DNA from: Cryptomeria japonica
Taxonomy: Eukaryota > Streptophyta > Pinopsida > Cupressales > Cupressaceae
Assembly (NCBI RefSeq): GCF_030272615.1
Contig: NW_026729320.1
Span: 30,001 to 50,000, forward strand
DNA: 20,000 nt
Direction: 5' to 3'
Shown: positions 9,568-17,087 of the stretch, piece by piece
How the letters are laid out: the number at the start of each line of letters is the position of its first letter
Numbering within the stretch: the first letter of the stretch is position 1
Made by a program: the position numbers and the translations under genes
Notes under the pieces: model-generated
Seen by the model: only the letters and a program-made list of their open reading frames with translations
Told to the model about the DNA's origin: nothing
The model's database searches: none

Positions 9568-9583
9568 CCTCCCCTATATAAAG
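9568..9583 (-). promoter_or_regulatory. Putative Pol I promoter box 13 (one-base variant)
   Basis: The - strand reads CTTTATATAGGGGAGG, with one extra T before TATATA. It is the outermost (rightmost) box and may be less constrained. Confidence 0.4.
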
Positions 9584-9660
9584 CTATTTGTCCGATTCTC
9601 ATACGTGTAGTCTGCAGCAGCGATTAGGACATCGACCCCAACTTCCGAATTCGTTTGCAT

Positions 9661-9840
9661 TGACCGCACCAAAGGTGCACGCCTTGGTGTGCACCTTGGA
9701 GTGCACTTTGGTGCTCACCTCGGTGCACACTTTGGTGTGCACCTCGGTGTGCACCAAAGGTGCGCACCTTGGAGCGCACCAAAGGTGTACACTTTGGAGC
9801 GCACCACATAGGGTCTTTGAGAGGTTGGCGCAGTGCGCAC
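9661..9840. repeat. Cluster of GGTGCNCACC-like palindromic motifs
   Basis: About 180 bp is packed with variants of AAGGTGCACGCCTTGGTG, GGTGTGCACC and GGTGCGCACC, many spaced about 10-20 bp apart. It links the promoter repeats to the G-rich array. Short open frames exist on both strands but follow the repeat, so no gene is called. Confidence 0.7.
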
Positions 9841-10080
9841 ACCAAGGTGGGTGTTGAGGTGCGTGCCGAGGTGGGTGGGTGCTAGGGTGCGCTCCATGGT
9901 GGGTGCCAGGGTGGGTGCGTGCTAGGGTGGATTCCAAAGAGGGTCATAGGGTGGGTGCCAAGGTGGGTTGGTGATATAGTGGGTTCAAAGGTGGGTACTA
10001 GGGTGGGTTCCAAGGTGGGTCACAAGTTGGGTGCCAGGATGCGTGGGTGTTAGGTTGGGTGCCAAGGTGGGCTCCTGCGT

Positions 10081-10099
10081 GGGTGGGTGCTAGGGTGGG
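10081..10099 (+). other. G-quadruplex motif
   Basis: The sequence GGGTGGGTGCTAGGGTGGG has four G3 runs with loops of 1, 5 and 1 nt, a canonical G4 pattern. Several looser versions occur across the surrounding array. Confidence 0.7.
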
Positions 10100-11042
10100 T
10101 TTCAAGGTGGACGCGAGGGCGGGTGCCAAGGTGGGTAACAAGTTGGGTGTTAGGATGGGTGAGTGCTAGAGTGGGTGCCAAGGTGGGTGGGTGCTAAGGT
10201 GGATGCCAAGGTGGTTCACAGGGTGGGTGGGTTCTAGGGTGAGTTCCAAGGTGGGTCACAGGTTTAGTGCTAGGGTGCGTGTCAAGGCGGGTGTCGAGGT
10301 GCCTGGGTGCTAGGGTGTGGATGCCAATGTGGGTCATAGGGTGGGTACTAGGGTGGGCTGCAATGTGGGTGCCAAGGTGGGTAACATGCTCGGTTGGTTC
10401 TAAATTGGGTGTCAGGGTGGGTGTGCACCCACCTTGCCCGAGGTGGGTGCCAAGGTGCCAGTGTGGGTGGGTGCTAAGGTGGATGCCAAGGTGGGTGAGA
10501 AGGTGGGTGATAGGTTGAGTGGTAGGATGGGTGGGTGCCAAGATGGGTCACAGGGTGGGTGCAAGGGTGGGTAGGTGCTAGGGTTGGTGTCAGGGTGGGT
10601 GGGTGCTAGGTTGGGTTCCAAGGTGGGTGCGAGGGTGAGTGTCAAGGTGGGTCACAGGTTAGGTGCTAGGATGGGTGAGTGCTAGGGTGCAAAGGTGCCA
10701 GGGTGGGTGCTAGGATGGGTCGATGCTAGGGTGAGTGGCAAGGTGGGTCCACAAGTGTCAAGGTGGGTGCCGAGGTGGGTGCCAACTTGGGTTCCAAGGT
10801 GGGTGCCAAGTGGGCGACTGCTATGGTGGATGCCAAGGTGGGTCACGGGGTGGGTGCCAAGTTGCTAGGTTGTGTTCCAAGGTGGGTGCCAACGTGGCTG
10901 CTAGGGTGCGTGGGTTAAAGGGTGTGTCACAACGTGGGTGCCAGGATGGGTGCGCACCCACACTGGCCAAGACGGGTGCAAGGTTGGGTTCCAAGCCCGG
11001 TCACAGGCTGGGTGCTAGGATGGGTGGGTGCCAAGGTGGGCA

Positions 11043-11066
11043 CCAGGGTGGGTGCACCCACCCTGG
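11043..11066. repeat. Perfect 24-bp palindrome at the duplication edge
   Basis: The half-site CCAGGGTGGGTG (11043-11054) is followed directly by its exact reverse complement (11055-11066). Identity between the two 6-kb copies begins at 11054, at the centre of this palindrome. A looser relative with 8-bp arms and a 2-nt loop lies at 10416-10433. Confidence 0.9.
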
Positions 11067-11080
11067 CCAAGGTGGGTCAC

Positions 11081-11112
11081 GGGGTGGGTCCTAGGGTGGG
11101 TAACAGGGTGGG
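11081..11112 (+). other. G-quadruplex motif in copy 1
   Basis: Six G3-G4 runs occur in about 32 bp, including GGGGTGGGTCCTAGGGTGGG, with loops of 1-5 nt. This exceeds the minimum for a G4. It recurs at 17115-17146, where an A-to-G change at 17139 lengthens one run to four Gs. Confidence 0.7.
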
Positions 11113-11580
11113 TACTAAGGTGCGTGCCAAGGTGGGTCATGGGGTGGGTGCCAAGGTGGGCACCAGGGTGGGTGTGCACCAACCCTAGCCAGGGTAGGTC
11201 ACGGGGTGGTTGTCGGGGTGGGCGTCAAGGAGCCAAGGTGGGTGGCAAGTAGCCAAGTTGCGTGCCAAGGTGGGTGTCGGGGTGGGTGCCAAGGATCCAA
11301 GGTGGGTGCCAAGGAACCAAGGTGGGTGTCTGGGTGGGTGCCGAGGTGGGAGCCAGGGTGGGTCCCAAGGTGAGTGCAAAGGTGGGTGCCAGGGTCAAGG
11401 TGAGTGCCAATGTGGGTTCCAAGGTGCCAGGGTCAGGGTGAGTGCCAATGTGGGTTCAAAGGTGCTAAGTTGGGTGCGAGGTTGGGTGCGAGGGTGGGTG
11501 GGTGCCAAGGTGTGCTAGGTGGAAGCCCGGGTGGGTCGGCATCCCATGGGTGTCGAGTTGGGTGCCTGATGGGTGCTTCT

Positions 11581-11930
11581 TGTCAAGTTTTAGTCGTCGG
11601 GACTCATTTCGAGCCTTAGAGGTCGTTTCTTGTCCGGTTGCCCTGTCTTCGACCTGGGAACCCAATTTTGGTCCTCGGGTCCCATTTTTTTTTGTCTCGC
11701 ATCCCACTTTTGGCCTGTGGCCTTTTCGGGGTCGATTCTCGTTTTGGGCATCAGAGCATGTTTCTTCTCCTAAAACCCAATATTTGTTTATTAAGTCTCG
11801 GAACACATTTTTGTTCTCGTGGACCCATCATGGGTCTTGGAACGCATTTGTGGTCCTTGGGTCCCATTTTGCATCCCGAAACTTGTGTTTTGGTGCTTGA
11901 TCCCTATTTTGGGTGCCCACCTTGCACCAA
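11581..11930. other. T-rich spacer segment of the 6-kb unit (copy 1)
   Basis: Composition shifts abruptly from G-rich to T-rich on the + strand, with runs such as CCCATTTTTTTTTGTCTCGC. Loosely repeated phrases include GGGTCCCATTTT (11667 and 11861), CGCATCCCACTTTTGG, TCGTGGACCCATCATGGGTC and TTGGAACGCATTTGTGG. The 132- and 163-codon frames here overlap one another out of phase and are opposed by a - strand frame, and none looks like a known protein. No gene is called. Confidence 0.6.
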
Positions 11931-12308
11931 GTGCGCACCCGGGGCAAACCGAGCGCCTTGGTGCACCGGGGCAAGATCGAGCGTGCACCCGAGGCGCCCC
12001 GAACATGCACCAAGGTGCACTCGGCCCACATGTGAGCGCAGGTCGTTGCGCCCGAGGTGGTGTGTGGGCACCGCGTTGCAGACGGGACACTGCACGCACA
12101 CGACGCCCCGTCCAGGTGCACGCACGTAGGCCGGGCCGGGTGCACACCCGACGCCCTAGCAAGGTGCGCGCACCCGGGCAGGGCTCACACTTGGCGAACG
12201 GGGCGCACTTCGCGAGGGAGGGTGTGCACCTCGACGGGGGTGGGTGGCCGGGGTGGATTCGCACGTGGGTCGCGGTTTGCTAAGTACACACTGCGACAAG
12301 CTCATAAC
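11931..12308 (+). other. GC-rich leader of 5S gene, copy 1
   Basis: GC-rich spacer with GGTGC/GCACC motifs, for example GAACATGCACCAAGGTGCAC. Just upstream of the gene, C at -1 (12308) fits plant 5S genes. A weak AT-rich stretch TTTGCTAAGTACACA sits at about -33 to -19, where plants often have a TATA-like element. Overlapping frames on both strands reach 100-160 codons but have no recognisable protein. Confidence 0.5.
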
Positions 12309-12428
12309 GGGTGCGATCATACCAGCGTTAGTGCACCGGATCCCATCAGAACTCCGCAGTTAAGCGCGCTTGGGCCGGAGTAGTACTGGGATGGGTGACC
12401 TCCCGGGAAGTCCCGGTGTTGCACCCTT
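12309..12428 (+). rRNA. 5S ribosomal RNA, copy 1
   Basis: This gene encodes 5S rRNA, a structural RNA of the large ribosomal subunit, transcribed by RNA polymerase III. The sequence starts GGGTGCGATCATACCAGC and ends GTTGCACCC, and the two ends pair as GGGTGC with GCACCC to close helix I. The interior matches land-plant 5S: GCACCGGATCCCATCAGAAC, CTCCGCAGTTAAGCGCGC, then GATGGGTGACCTCCCGGG. Helix IV is intact: GGGA (12388-12391) pairs with TCCC (12401-12404). Length is about 118-120 nt, as usual for the family; the exact 3' end within the T run is uncertain. It lies on the + strand, opposite to the putative Pol I boxes. A T run follows directly. It is one of two copies, 6,034 bp apart, and appears the more canonical of the two at nt 80. 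Confidence 0.97.
12358..12406 (+). promoter_or_regulatory. 5S internal control region, copy 1
   Basis: The A box lies at about 12358-12374 (AGTTAAGCGCGCTTGGG), the intermediate element at about 12375-12380, and the C box at about 12388-12406 (GGGATGGGTGACCTCCCGG). These are the internal Pol III promoter parts bound by TFIIIA and TFIIIC in 5S genes generally. All look intact here. Confidence 0.85.
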
Positions 12429-12439
12429 TCTTAGTTTTT
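12427..12439 (+). terminator. Pol III terminator of 5S copy 1 (split T run)
   Basis: The run reads TTTCTTAG and then TTTTT at 12435-12439. The first run is broken by a C at 12430, so termination probably relies on the second run and could give a slightly longer primary transcript. Confidence 0.75.
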
Positions 12440-12877
12440 CGCCGGGCGTCGCAATGCTATTTGAATAAACCTTTTGCCCGTTTGCGTTCTCGTCGGGGCC
12501 GGGCCGGGCCGGGGTGCGCTGCCCGCACTACCGCGCGCGCGGGGGCGACACCGAGCGCGCACCCGAGGCGCCCCGAGCACACAGGCCACGGTGCAACCCG
12601 GGCGTTGTGCGCGCACCCCGGTGCGCCCGAGGTGCTGCGCGCGCACCCAGGTGAAATCGGTGTGCACCTCGGCCAGTGCGCGCTCGGTCGAGTCGCGCAC
12701 GTTGGCCAAGGTGCACGGTGATGTTTCTTACTCTAAGGTTCCGCACCAGACGCCCGGGACAGGTGAGCGAAGCTGGGCGGGGCCGGGTGCGCGGCCGGGG
12801 CAGGTGCACGCAGCTGGAGAGAGCTTTGGAGCACACCAGAGGTGCGCACCTTGGAGCACACTTCGGAGCGCACCAAT
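12440..12877. other. GC-rich trailer after 5S copy 1
   Basis: GC-rich spacer with GGGCCGGGCCGGGCCGGGGT (about 12496-12516), CGCGCGCGGGGGCG and many GGTGCGC motifs. Frames of 90-156 codons occur on both strands and are highly R/A/G/P-rich. They are consistent with composition alone, so no gene is called. Confidence 0.55.
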
Positions 12878-12990
12878 GATGCGCTCCATTCAAAAGTTTC
12901 CTGAAAAGGCAAAAAAAGTTGAGATTATAGAATTTCCCACTTGAGAGATTGTAAAAAAAAAAAATTTAAAATGAAGGAAACGCGGGTGCC
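12878..12990. repeat. Degenerate AT-rich module 0 (copy 1)
   Basis: GATGCGCTCCATTCAAAAG, then CCTGAAAAGGCAAAAAAAG, TAGAATTTCCC, a run of 12 As at 12953-12964 and GGAAACGCGGGTGCC. It is a diverged relative of the five AT-rich modules at 15101-17048. Confidence 0.8.
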
Positions 12991-13612
12991 AAGGTGTGCG
13001 CGCCCGGGTGCGCAGCCCAGCCAAGGTGTGCGCACCAAGGCGCCCACCCTGGCGAAGGTGCACGCAAGGTGCGCACCCGAGGCAAACCGGACAATTAACC
13101 CAACTTTCGACTTCGCGCGCACCTGCGCACCTTGGAGCGCACTTCGGAGCGCTCCTTGGTGCGCACCAATCTTGGGCACCTCGGAGTGCACCATGGCGCC
13201 CACCAAGGTGCGCACCCGGGGCAAACCGAGCTCCGACTTCGTGCGCACCTTGGAGCGCACGAAAGGTGCGCACCATGGCGCCCACCAAGGTGCGCAGCCC
13301 AGCCAAGGCGTGCGCATCAAGGTGCGCACCCTGGCGAAGGTGCGCACCCGGGGCAAACCGAGCTCCGACTTCGTGCGCACCTTGGAGCGCACAAAGGGTG
13401 CGCAACCCAGCCAAGGTGTGCGCACCCCGGGCAAACCGAGCTCCGAATCGTGCGCACCTTGGAGCACACTTCGGAGCCCTCCTTGGTGCGCACCGATGTT
13501 GCGCACCTCGGAGCGCACCCGGGGAAAACAATGCAATTAACCCGACTTTCGACTTCGTGGGCACCTCGGAGCGCTCTCGGGTTCGCACCTCGGAGCACAC
13601 CGAGGTGCGCAC
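12991..13612. repeat. GC-rich repeat field with GGTGCGCACC palindromes
   Basis: Four phrases of the form GGGGCAAACCGAGCTCCGA or close variants, separated by CACCTTGGAGCGCAC and AACCCAGCCAAGGTG-type blocks. GGTGCGCACC and related palindromes are dense. Open frames of about 200 codons run on both strands at once, as expected in GC-rich tandem DNA without stops. It recurs at 19025-19646. Confidence 0.8.
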
Positions 13613-13666
13613 CTTTGATGCGCTGCCTTCACCAATTTCCAGAAAAGGCAAGAAAACATTGAGAAG
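13613..13666. repeat. Truncated AT-rich module 1
   Basis: This starts like the other modules (GATGCGCTGCCTTCACCAAT, then TTCCAGAAAAGGCAAGAAAA) but stops after CATTGAGAAG, lacking the ATTTTAAAAT and GATAGTGAAAAA parts. It recurs at 19647-19700. Confidence 0.85.
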
Positions 13667-15100
13667 GTGTGCGCACCGAGGTGCCCACCCTGGCGAAGGT
13701 GCACGCGAGGTGCGCACCCGGGGCAAACCGGGCTCCGACTTCGTGCACGCCATGCTGCGCACCTTGGAGGGCCATGGTGCGCACCTTGGAGCACACTTCG
13801 GAGCGCTCAATGGTGCCCAACCCAGCCAAGGTGCCCACCGCGGCGAAGGTGCACGCGAGGTGCGCACCCGGGGCAAACCGGGCTCCGACTTCGTGCACGC
13901 CGCACCTTGGAGCACACTTCGGAGCGCTCCTTGGTGCGCACCAGGGCGCGCAACCCAGCCGAGGTGCCCACCCCGGCGAAGGTGCACGCGGGGTGCGCAC
14001 CCGGGGCAAACCGGGCTCCGACTTCGTGCACGCCATGGTGCCCACCGCGGCGAAGGTGCACGCGAGGTGCGCACCCGGGGCAAACCGGGCTCCGACTTCG
14101 TGCACGCCGCACCTTGGAGCACACTTCGGAGCGCTCCTTGGTGCGCACCAGGGCGCGCAACCCAGCCGAGGTGCCCACCCCGGCGAAGGTGCACGCGAGG
14201 TGCGCACCCGGGGCAAACCGGGCTCCGACTTCGTGCACGCCATGGTGCCCACCGCGGCGAAGGTGCACGCGAGGTGCGCACCCGGGGCAAACCGGGCTCC
14301 GACTTCGTGCACGCCGCACCTTGGAGCACACTTCGGAGCGCTCCTTGGTGCGCACCATGGTGCCCACCAGGGCGCGCAACCCCGCCGAAGGTGCACGCGA
14401 GGTGCGCACCCGGGGCAAACCGGGCTCCGACTTCGTGCACGCCGCACCTTGGAGCACACTTCGGAGCGCTCCTTGGTGCGCACCAGGGCGCGCAACCCCG
14501 CCGAAGGTGCACGCGAGGTGCGCACCCGGGGCAAACCGGGCTCCGACTTCGTGCACGCCATGGTGCGCACCAGGGTGCCCACCGCGGCGAAGGTGCGCAC
14601 CCGGGGCAAACCGGGCTCCGACTTCGTGCACGCCGCACCTTGGAGCACACTTCGGAGCGCTCCTTGGTGCGCACCAGGGCGCGCAACCCAGCCGAGGTGC
14701 CCACCCCGGCGAAGGTGCACGCGAGGTGCGCACCCGGGGCAAACCAGGCTCCGACTTCGTGCACGCCATGGTGCCCACCGCGGCGAAGGTGCGCACCCGG
14801 GGCAAACCGGGCTAGGACTTCGTGCACGCCGCACCTTGGAGCACACTTTGGAGCGCTCCTTGGTGCGCACCATGGTGCCCACCAGGCCGCGCAACCCAGC
14901 CAAGGTGTGCGCACCAAGGTGCACGCGAGGTGCGCACCCGGGGCAAACCGGGGTCCGGCTTCGTGCACGCCGCACCTTGGAGCACACATCGGGGCGCTCC
15001 CGGGTTCGCACCGGCGTTGCGCACCGTGGTGGGCACCTCGGAGCGCACCGTGGTGGGCACCTCGGAGCACACCAAGGTGGGCAGCGAGGTGCGCACCTTT
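13667..15100. repeat. 133/74-bp higher-order repeat field
   Basis: GGGGCAAACCGGGCTCCGA recurs at 13720, 13870, 14003, 14077, 14210, 14284, 14412, 14528, 14603, 14736, 14799 and 14940. The steps alternate mainly between about 133 and 74 bp, making a 207-bp pair with indel variants (150, 128, 116, 63, 141). Longer steps add CCTTGGAGCACACTTCGGAG and CCTTGGTGCGCACCAGGGCG. Because 207 is a multiple of 3, long frames survive on both strands: 726 and 495 codons on -, 707, 477 and 382 on +. These mutually overlapping frames argue for composition and repetition, not coding. Confidence 0.9.
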
Positions 15101-15206
15101 GATGCGATGCCTTCACTAATTTCCATAAAAGGCAAAAAAAAACGAGATTTTAAAATTTCCGTTTTGAAAGATAGTGAGAAAAAGGGAATGCTGGTGCCAT
15201 CTTGAG
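15101..15206. repeat. AT-rich module 2
   Basis: First full module of a series: CTTCACTAATTTCCATAAAA, GGCAAAAAAAAACGAGATTT, the palindrome ATTTTAAAAT, TTCCGTTTTGAAAGATAGTG, then GGTGCCATCTTGAGCC. It forms a sharp AT island within very GC-rich DNA. Confidence 0.9.
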
Positions 15207-15276
15207 CCCGCCCTGGTGCGCAGCCCAGCCAAGGTGTGCGCACCAAGGTGCCCACCCTGGCGAAGGTGCGCGCCCG

Positions 15277-15425
15277 GGCAATTAACCCAACTTCCAACTT
15301 CGCGCGCGCCAGGGTGGGAGCGCACCCAACAACCGGGCCTGGGAAGAGCCAATGCGAGAAACCCCACCAAACGCTCTGACAAAAAAAGAGGGGGCGCTCC
15401 AGTAACCCCGCTTCGGAGCGCACCC
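15277..15425. repeat. Distinct insert between AT modules, copy a
   Basis: A non-palindromic block, with AATTAACCCAACTTCCAACT, GGGCCTGGGAAGAGCCAATG, CGAGAAACCCCACCAAACGC and a short A7 run, then CCCCGCTTCGGAGCGCACCC. It recurs at about 15759-15899 with small changes. No gene or known element is recognised. Confidence 0.75.
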
Positions 15426-15594
15426 TGGGCAAACCCAGCCAGGGTGCCCACCCCGGCCAAGGTGCAGGCGAGGTGCGCACCCGGGGCAAACCGGGCTCCG
15501 ACAACGTGCACGCCGCACCTTGGAGCACACTTCGTAGCGCTCCCGGGTGCGCACCTCAGAGCACACCAAGGTGGGCAGCGAGGTGCGCACCTTT

Positions 15595-15703
15595 GATGCG
15601 CTGCCTTCACTAATTTCCAGAAAAGGCAAAAAAAAGAGGAGATTTTAAAATTTCCGTTTTGAAAGATAGTGAAAAAAACGGAACGCGGGTGCCATCTTGA
15701 GCC
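15595..15703. repeat. AT-rich module 3
   Basis: Same organisation as the module at 15101, 494 bp further on. The A run in GGCAAAAAAAAGAGGAG differs in length and is broken by G. Confidence 0.9.
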
Positions 15704-15758
15704 CGCCCTGGTGCACAGCCCAGGTAAGGTGCCCACCCTGGCAAAGGTGCGCACCCGG

Positions 15759-15899
15759 GCAATTAACCCTACTTCCGACTTCGTGCGCGCCAGGGTGGCA
15801 ACCGGGCCTGGGAAGAGCCAATGCGAGAAACCCCACCAAACGCTCCGACAAAAAAAGAGGCGGCGCTCCAATAACCCCGCTTCGGAGCGCAGCCGGGGC
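15759..15899. repeat. Distinct insert between AT modules, copy b
   Basis: Second copy of the block at 15277, shorter by a small deletion near GGTGGCAACCGGGCCTGG. It keeps GGGAAGAGCCAATGCGAGAA and CCCCGCTTCGGAGCGCAG. Confidence 0.75.
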
Positions 15900-16064
15900 A
15901 AACCCAGCCAAGGTGCCCACCCCGACGAAGGTGCACGCGAGGTGCGCACCCGGGGCAAACCGGGCTCCGACAACGTGCACGCAGCACCTTGGAGCACACT
16001 TCGAAGCACTCCCGGGTGCCCACCGGCGTTGCGCACCGTGGTGGGCAGCGAGGTGCGCACCTTT

Positions 16065-16172
16065 GATGCGCTGCCTTCACTAATTTCCAGAAAAGGCAAA
16101 AAAAAATGAGATTTTAAAATTTCCGTTTTGAAAGATAGTGAAAAAAACGGAACGCGGGTGCCATCTTGAGCC
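16065..16172. repeat. AT-rich module 4
   Basis: Same organisation, 470 bp after module 3, ending GGTGCCATCTTGAGCC. Confidence 0.9.
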
Positions 16173-16419
16173 CGCCCTGGTGCGCAGCCCAGGCAAGGCA
16201 TGCGCACCAAGGTGCCCACCCGCGGTGCACGCCCGGGGCAAACCGGGCTCCGACTTCGTGCAGGGCGCACCTTGGAGCACACTTCGGAGCGCTCCTTGGT
16301 GCGCACCATGGTGCCCACCAGGGCGCACCCGGGGCAAACCGGGCTCCGACTTCGTGCACGCCGCACCTTGGAGCACACATCGGAGCGCTCCCAGGTTCGC
16401 ACCAGCGTTGCGCACCTTT

Positions 16420-16528
16420 GATGCGCTGCCTTCACTAATTTCCAGAAAAGGCAAAAAAAAACGATATTTTAAAATTTCCGTTCTGAAAGATAGTGAAAAA
16501 AACGGAACGCGGGTGCCATCTTGAGCCC
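16420..16528. repeat. AT-rich module 5
   Basis: Same organisation, 355 bp after module 4. It has CGATATTTTAAAATTTCCG and TTCTGAAAGATAG, each with one change from the usual sequence. Confidence 0.9.
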
Positions 16529-16933
16529 TTCCTGGTGCGCAGCCCAGGCAAGTTGTGCGCACCAAGGTGCCCACCCTGGCGGAGGTGCGCGCCCGGGGCA
16601 AACCGGGCTCCGACTTCGTGCACTGCATGGTGCCCACCAAGGCGCGCAACCCAGCCAAGGTGCCCACCGCAGCGAAGGTGCACGCGAGGTGCGCACCCGA
16701 GGTGCACACCCGGGGCAAACCGAGCTCCGACTTCGTGCACGCCGCACCTTGGAGCACACTTCAGAGCGCTCCTTGGTGCGCACCAGGGCGCGCAACCCAG
16801 CCAAGGTGCTCACCCCGGCGAAGGTGCACGCGAGGTGCGCACCCGGGGCAAGCCGGGCTCGGACTTCGTGCACGCCGCACCTTGGAGCACACATCGGAGC
16901 GCTCCCGGGTTCGCACCAGCATTGCGCACCTTT

Positions 16934-17048
16934 GATGCGCTGCCTTCACTAATTTCCAGAAAAGGCAAAAAAAAAAAAAAAACGAGATTTTAAAATTTCC
17001 GTTTTGAAAGATAGTGAAAAAAACGGAACGCGGGTGCCATCTTGAGCC
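16934..17048. repeat. AT-rich module 6 (expanded A run)
   Basis: Same organisation, 514 bp after module 5. The A run after GGC has grown to about 17, the longest in the series. The 6,034-bp unit ends about 40 bp downstream. Confidence 0.9.
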
Positions 17049-17087
17049 CGCCCTGGTGTGCAGCCCAGGCAAGTTGTGCGCACCAAG

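Larger units (their letters stand above)
8591..9660. repeat. 157-bp promoter repeat array, six promoter boxes
   Basis: GGTCTTTGAGGTTG and the CCTCCCCTATATAAG box recur 157 bp apart at 8720, 8877, 9034 and 9191. After a 220-bp step the box recurs at 9411, then 157 bp on at 9568. The longer step holds an added segment with CCAAAGGTGCACGCCTTGGTG, resembling part of the 311-bp unit. The unit is a shortened 311-bp repeat that kept the promoter core and lost the GGTCATCGGACCC blocks. Conserved flanks include AGGGGAGTCGACCCATCAAA and GATTCTCATACATG. No gene is recognised. Confidence 0.9.
9841..11580. repeat. G-rich degenerate array built on GGTGGGTGC
   Basis: The + strand is an almost unbroken run of variants of AAGGTGGGTGCCAAGGTGGG, AGGGTGGGTGCTAGG and GGTGGGTCACAGG, spaced irregularly at about 10-25 bp. 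Strand asymmetry is strong: the + strand is G- and T-rich with few C runs. Open frames of 60-120 codons encode low-complexity G/W/V-rich or T/H/P-rich peptides in competing frames and are rejected as genes. The part from 11054 onward belongs to the 6,034-bp unit and recurs at 17088-17614. Confidence 0.9.
11054..17087 (+). repeat. 6,034-bp 5S-bearing unit, complete copy 1
   Basis: Sequence from 11054 recurs from 17088 at a constant offset of 6,034 bp up to the window end. The unit contains, in order, a G-rich stretch, a T-rich segment, a GC-rich leader, the 5S gene, a GC-rich trailer, an AT-rich element, repeat fields rich in GGTGCGCACC, and five AT-rich modules. It is a head-to-tail tandem unit, so there may be more copies beyond the window. 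Confidence 0.95.

Noticed and set aside
5442-9583. Pol II promoters on the + strand (TATATAAG boxes)
   Set aside because: The motif fits a TATA box, but no credible coding sequence follows any of the 13 copies and the G run on the other strand fits the plant Pol I start pattern. Not fully excluded.
9841-11580. Telomere-like or subtelomeric repeat
   Set aside because: The G-rich strand lacks TTTAGGG-type units; the motif is GGTGGGTGC with irregular spacing.
11502-12129. 132- and 163-codon frames in the T-rich segment
   Set aside because: Although less GC-biased, the two frames overlap out of phase, are repeated exactly in copy 2 as part of the spacer, and show no recognisable domain or targeting signal.
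12890-15070. A 726-codon frame on the - strand, rich in Cys, Ala, Pro and Arg
   Set aside because: It overlaps frames of similar length on the + strand and other - frames (495 and 332 codons). Its sequence is a direct read-through of the 133/74-bp repeats, with no recognisable domain and no promoter or start context.
12996-15119. A 707-codon frame on the + strand
   Set aside because: Same reason: repeat-derived, opposed by equally long frames on the other strand, low complexity.
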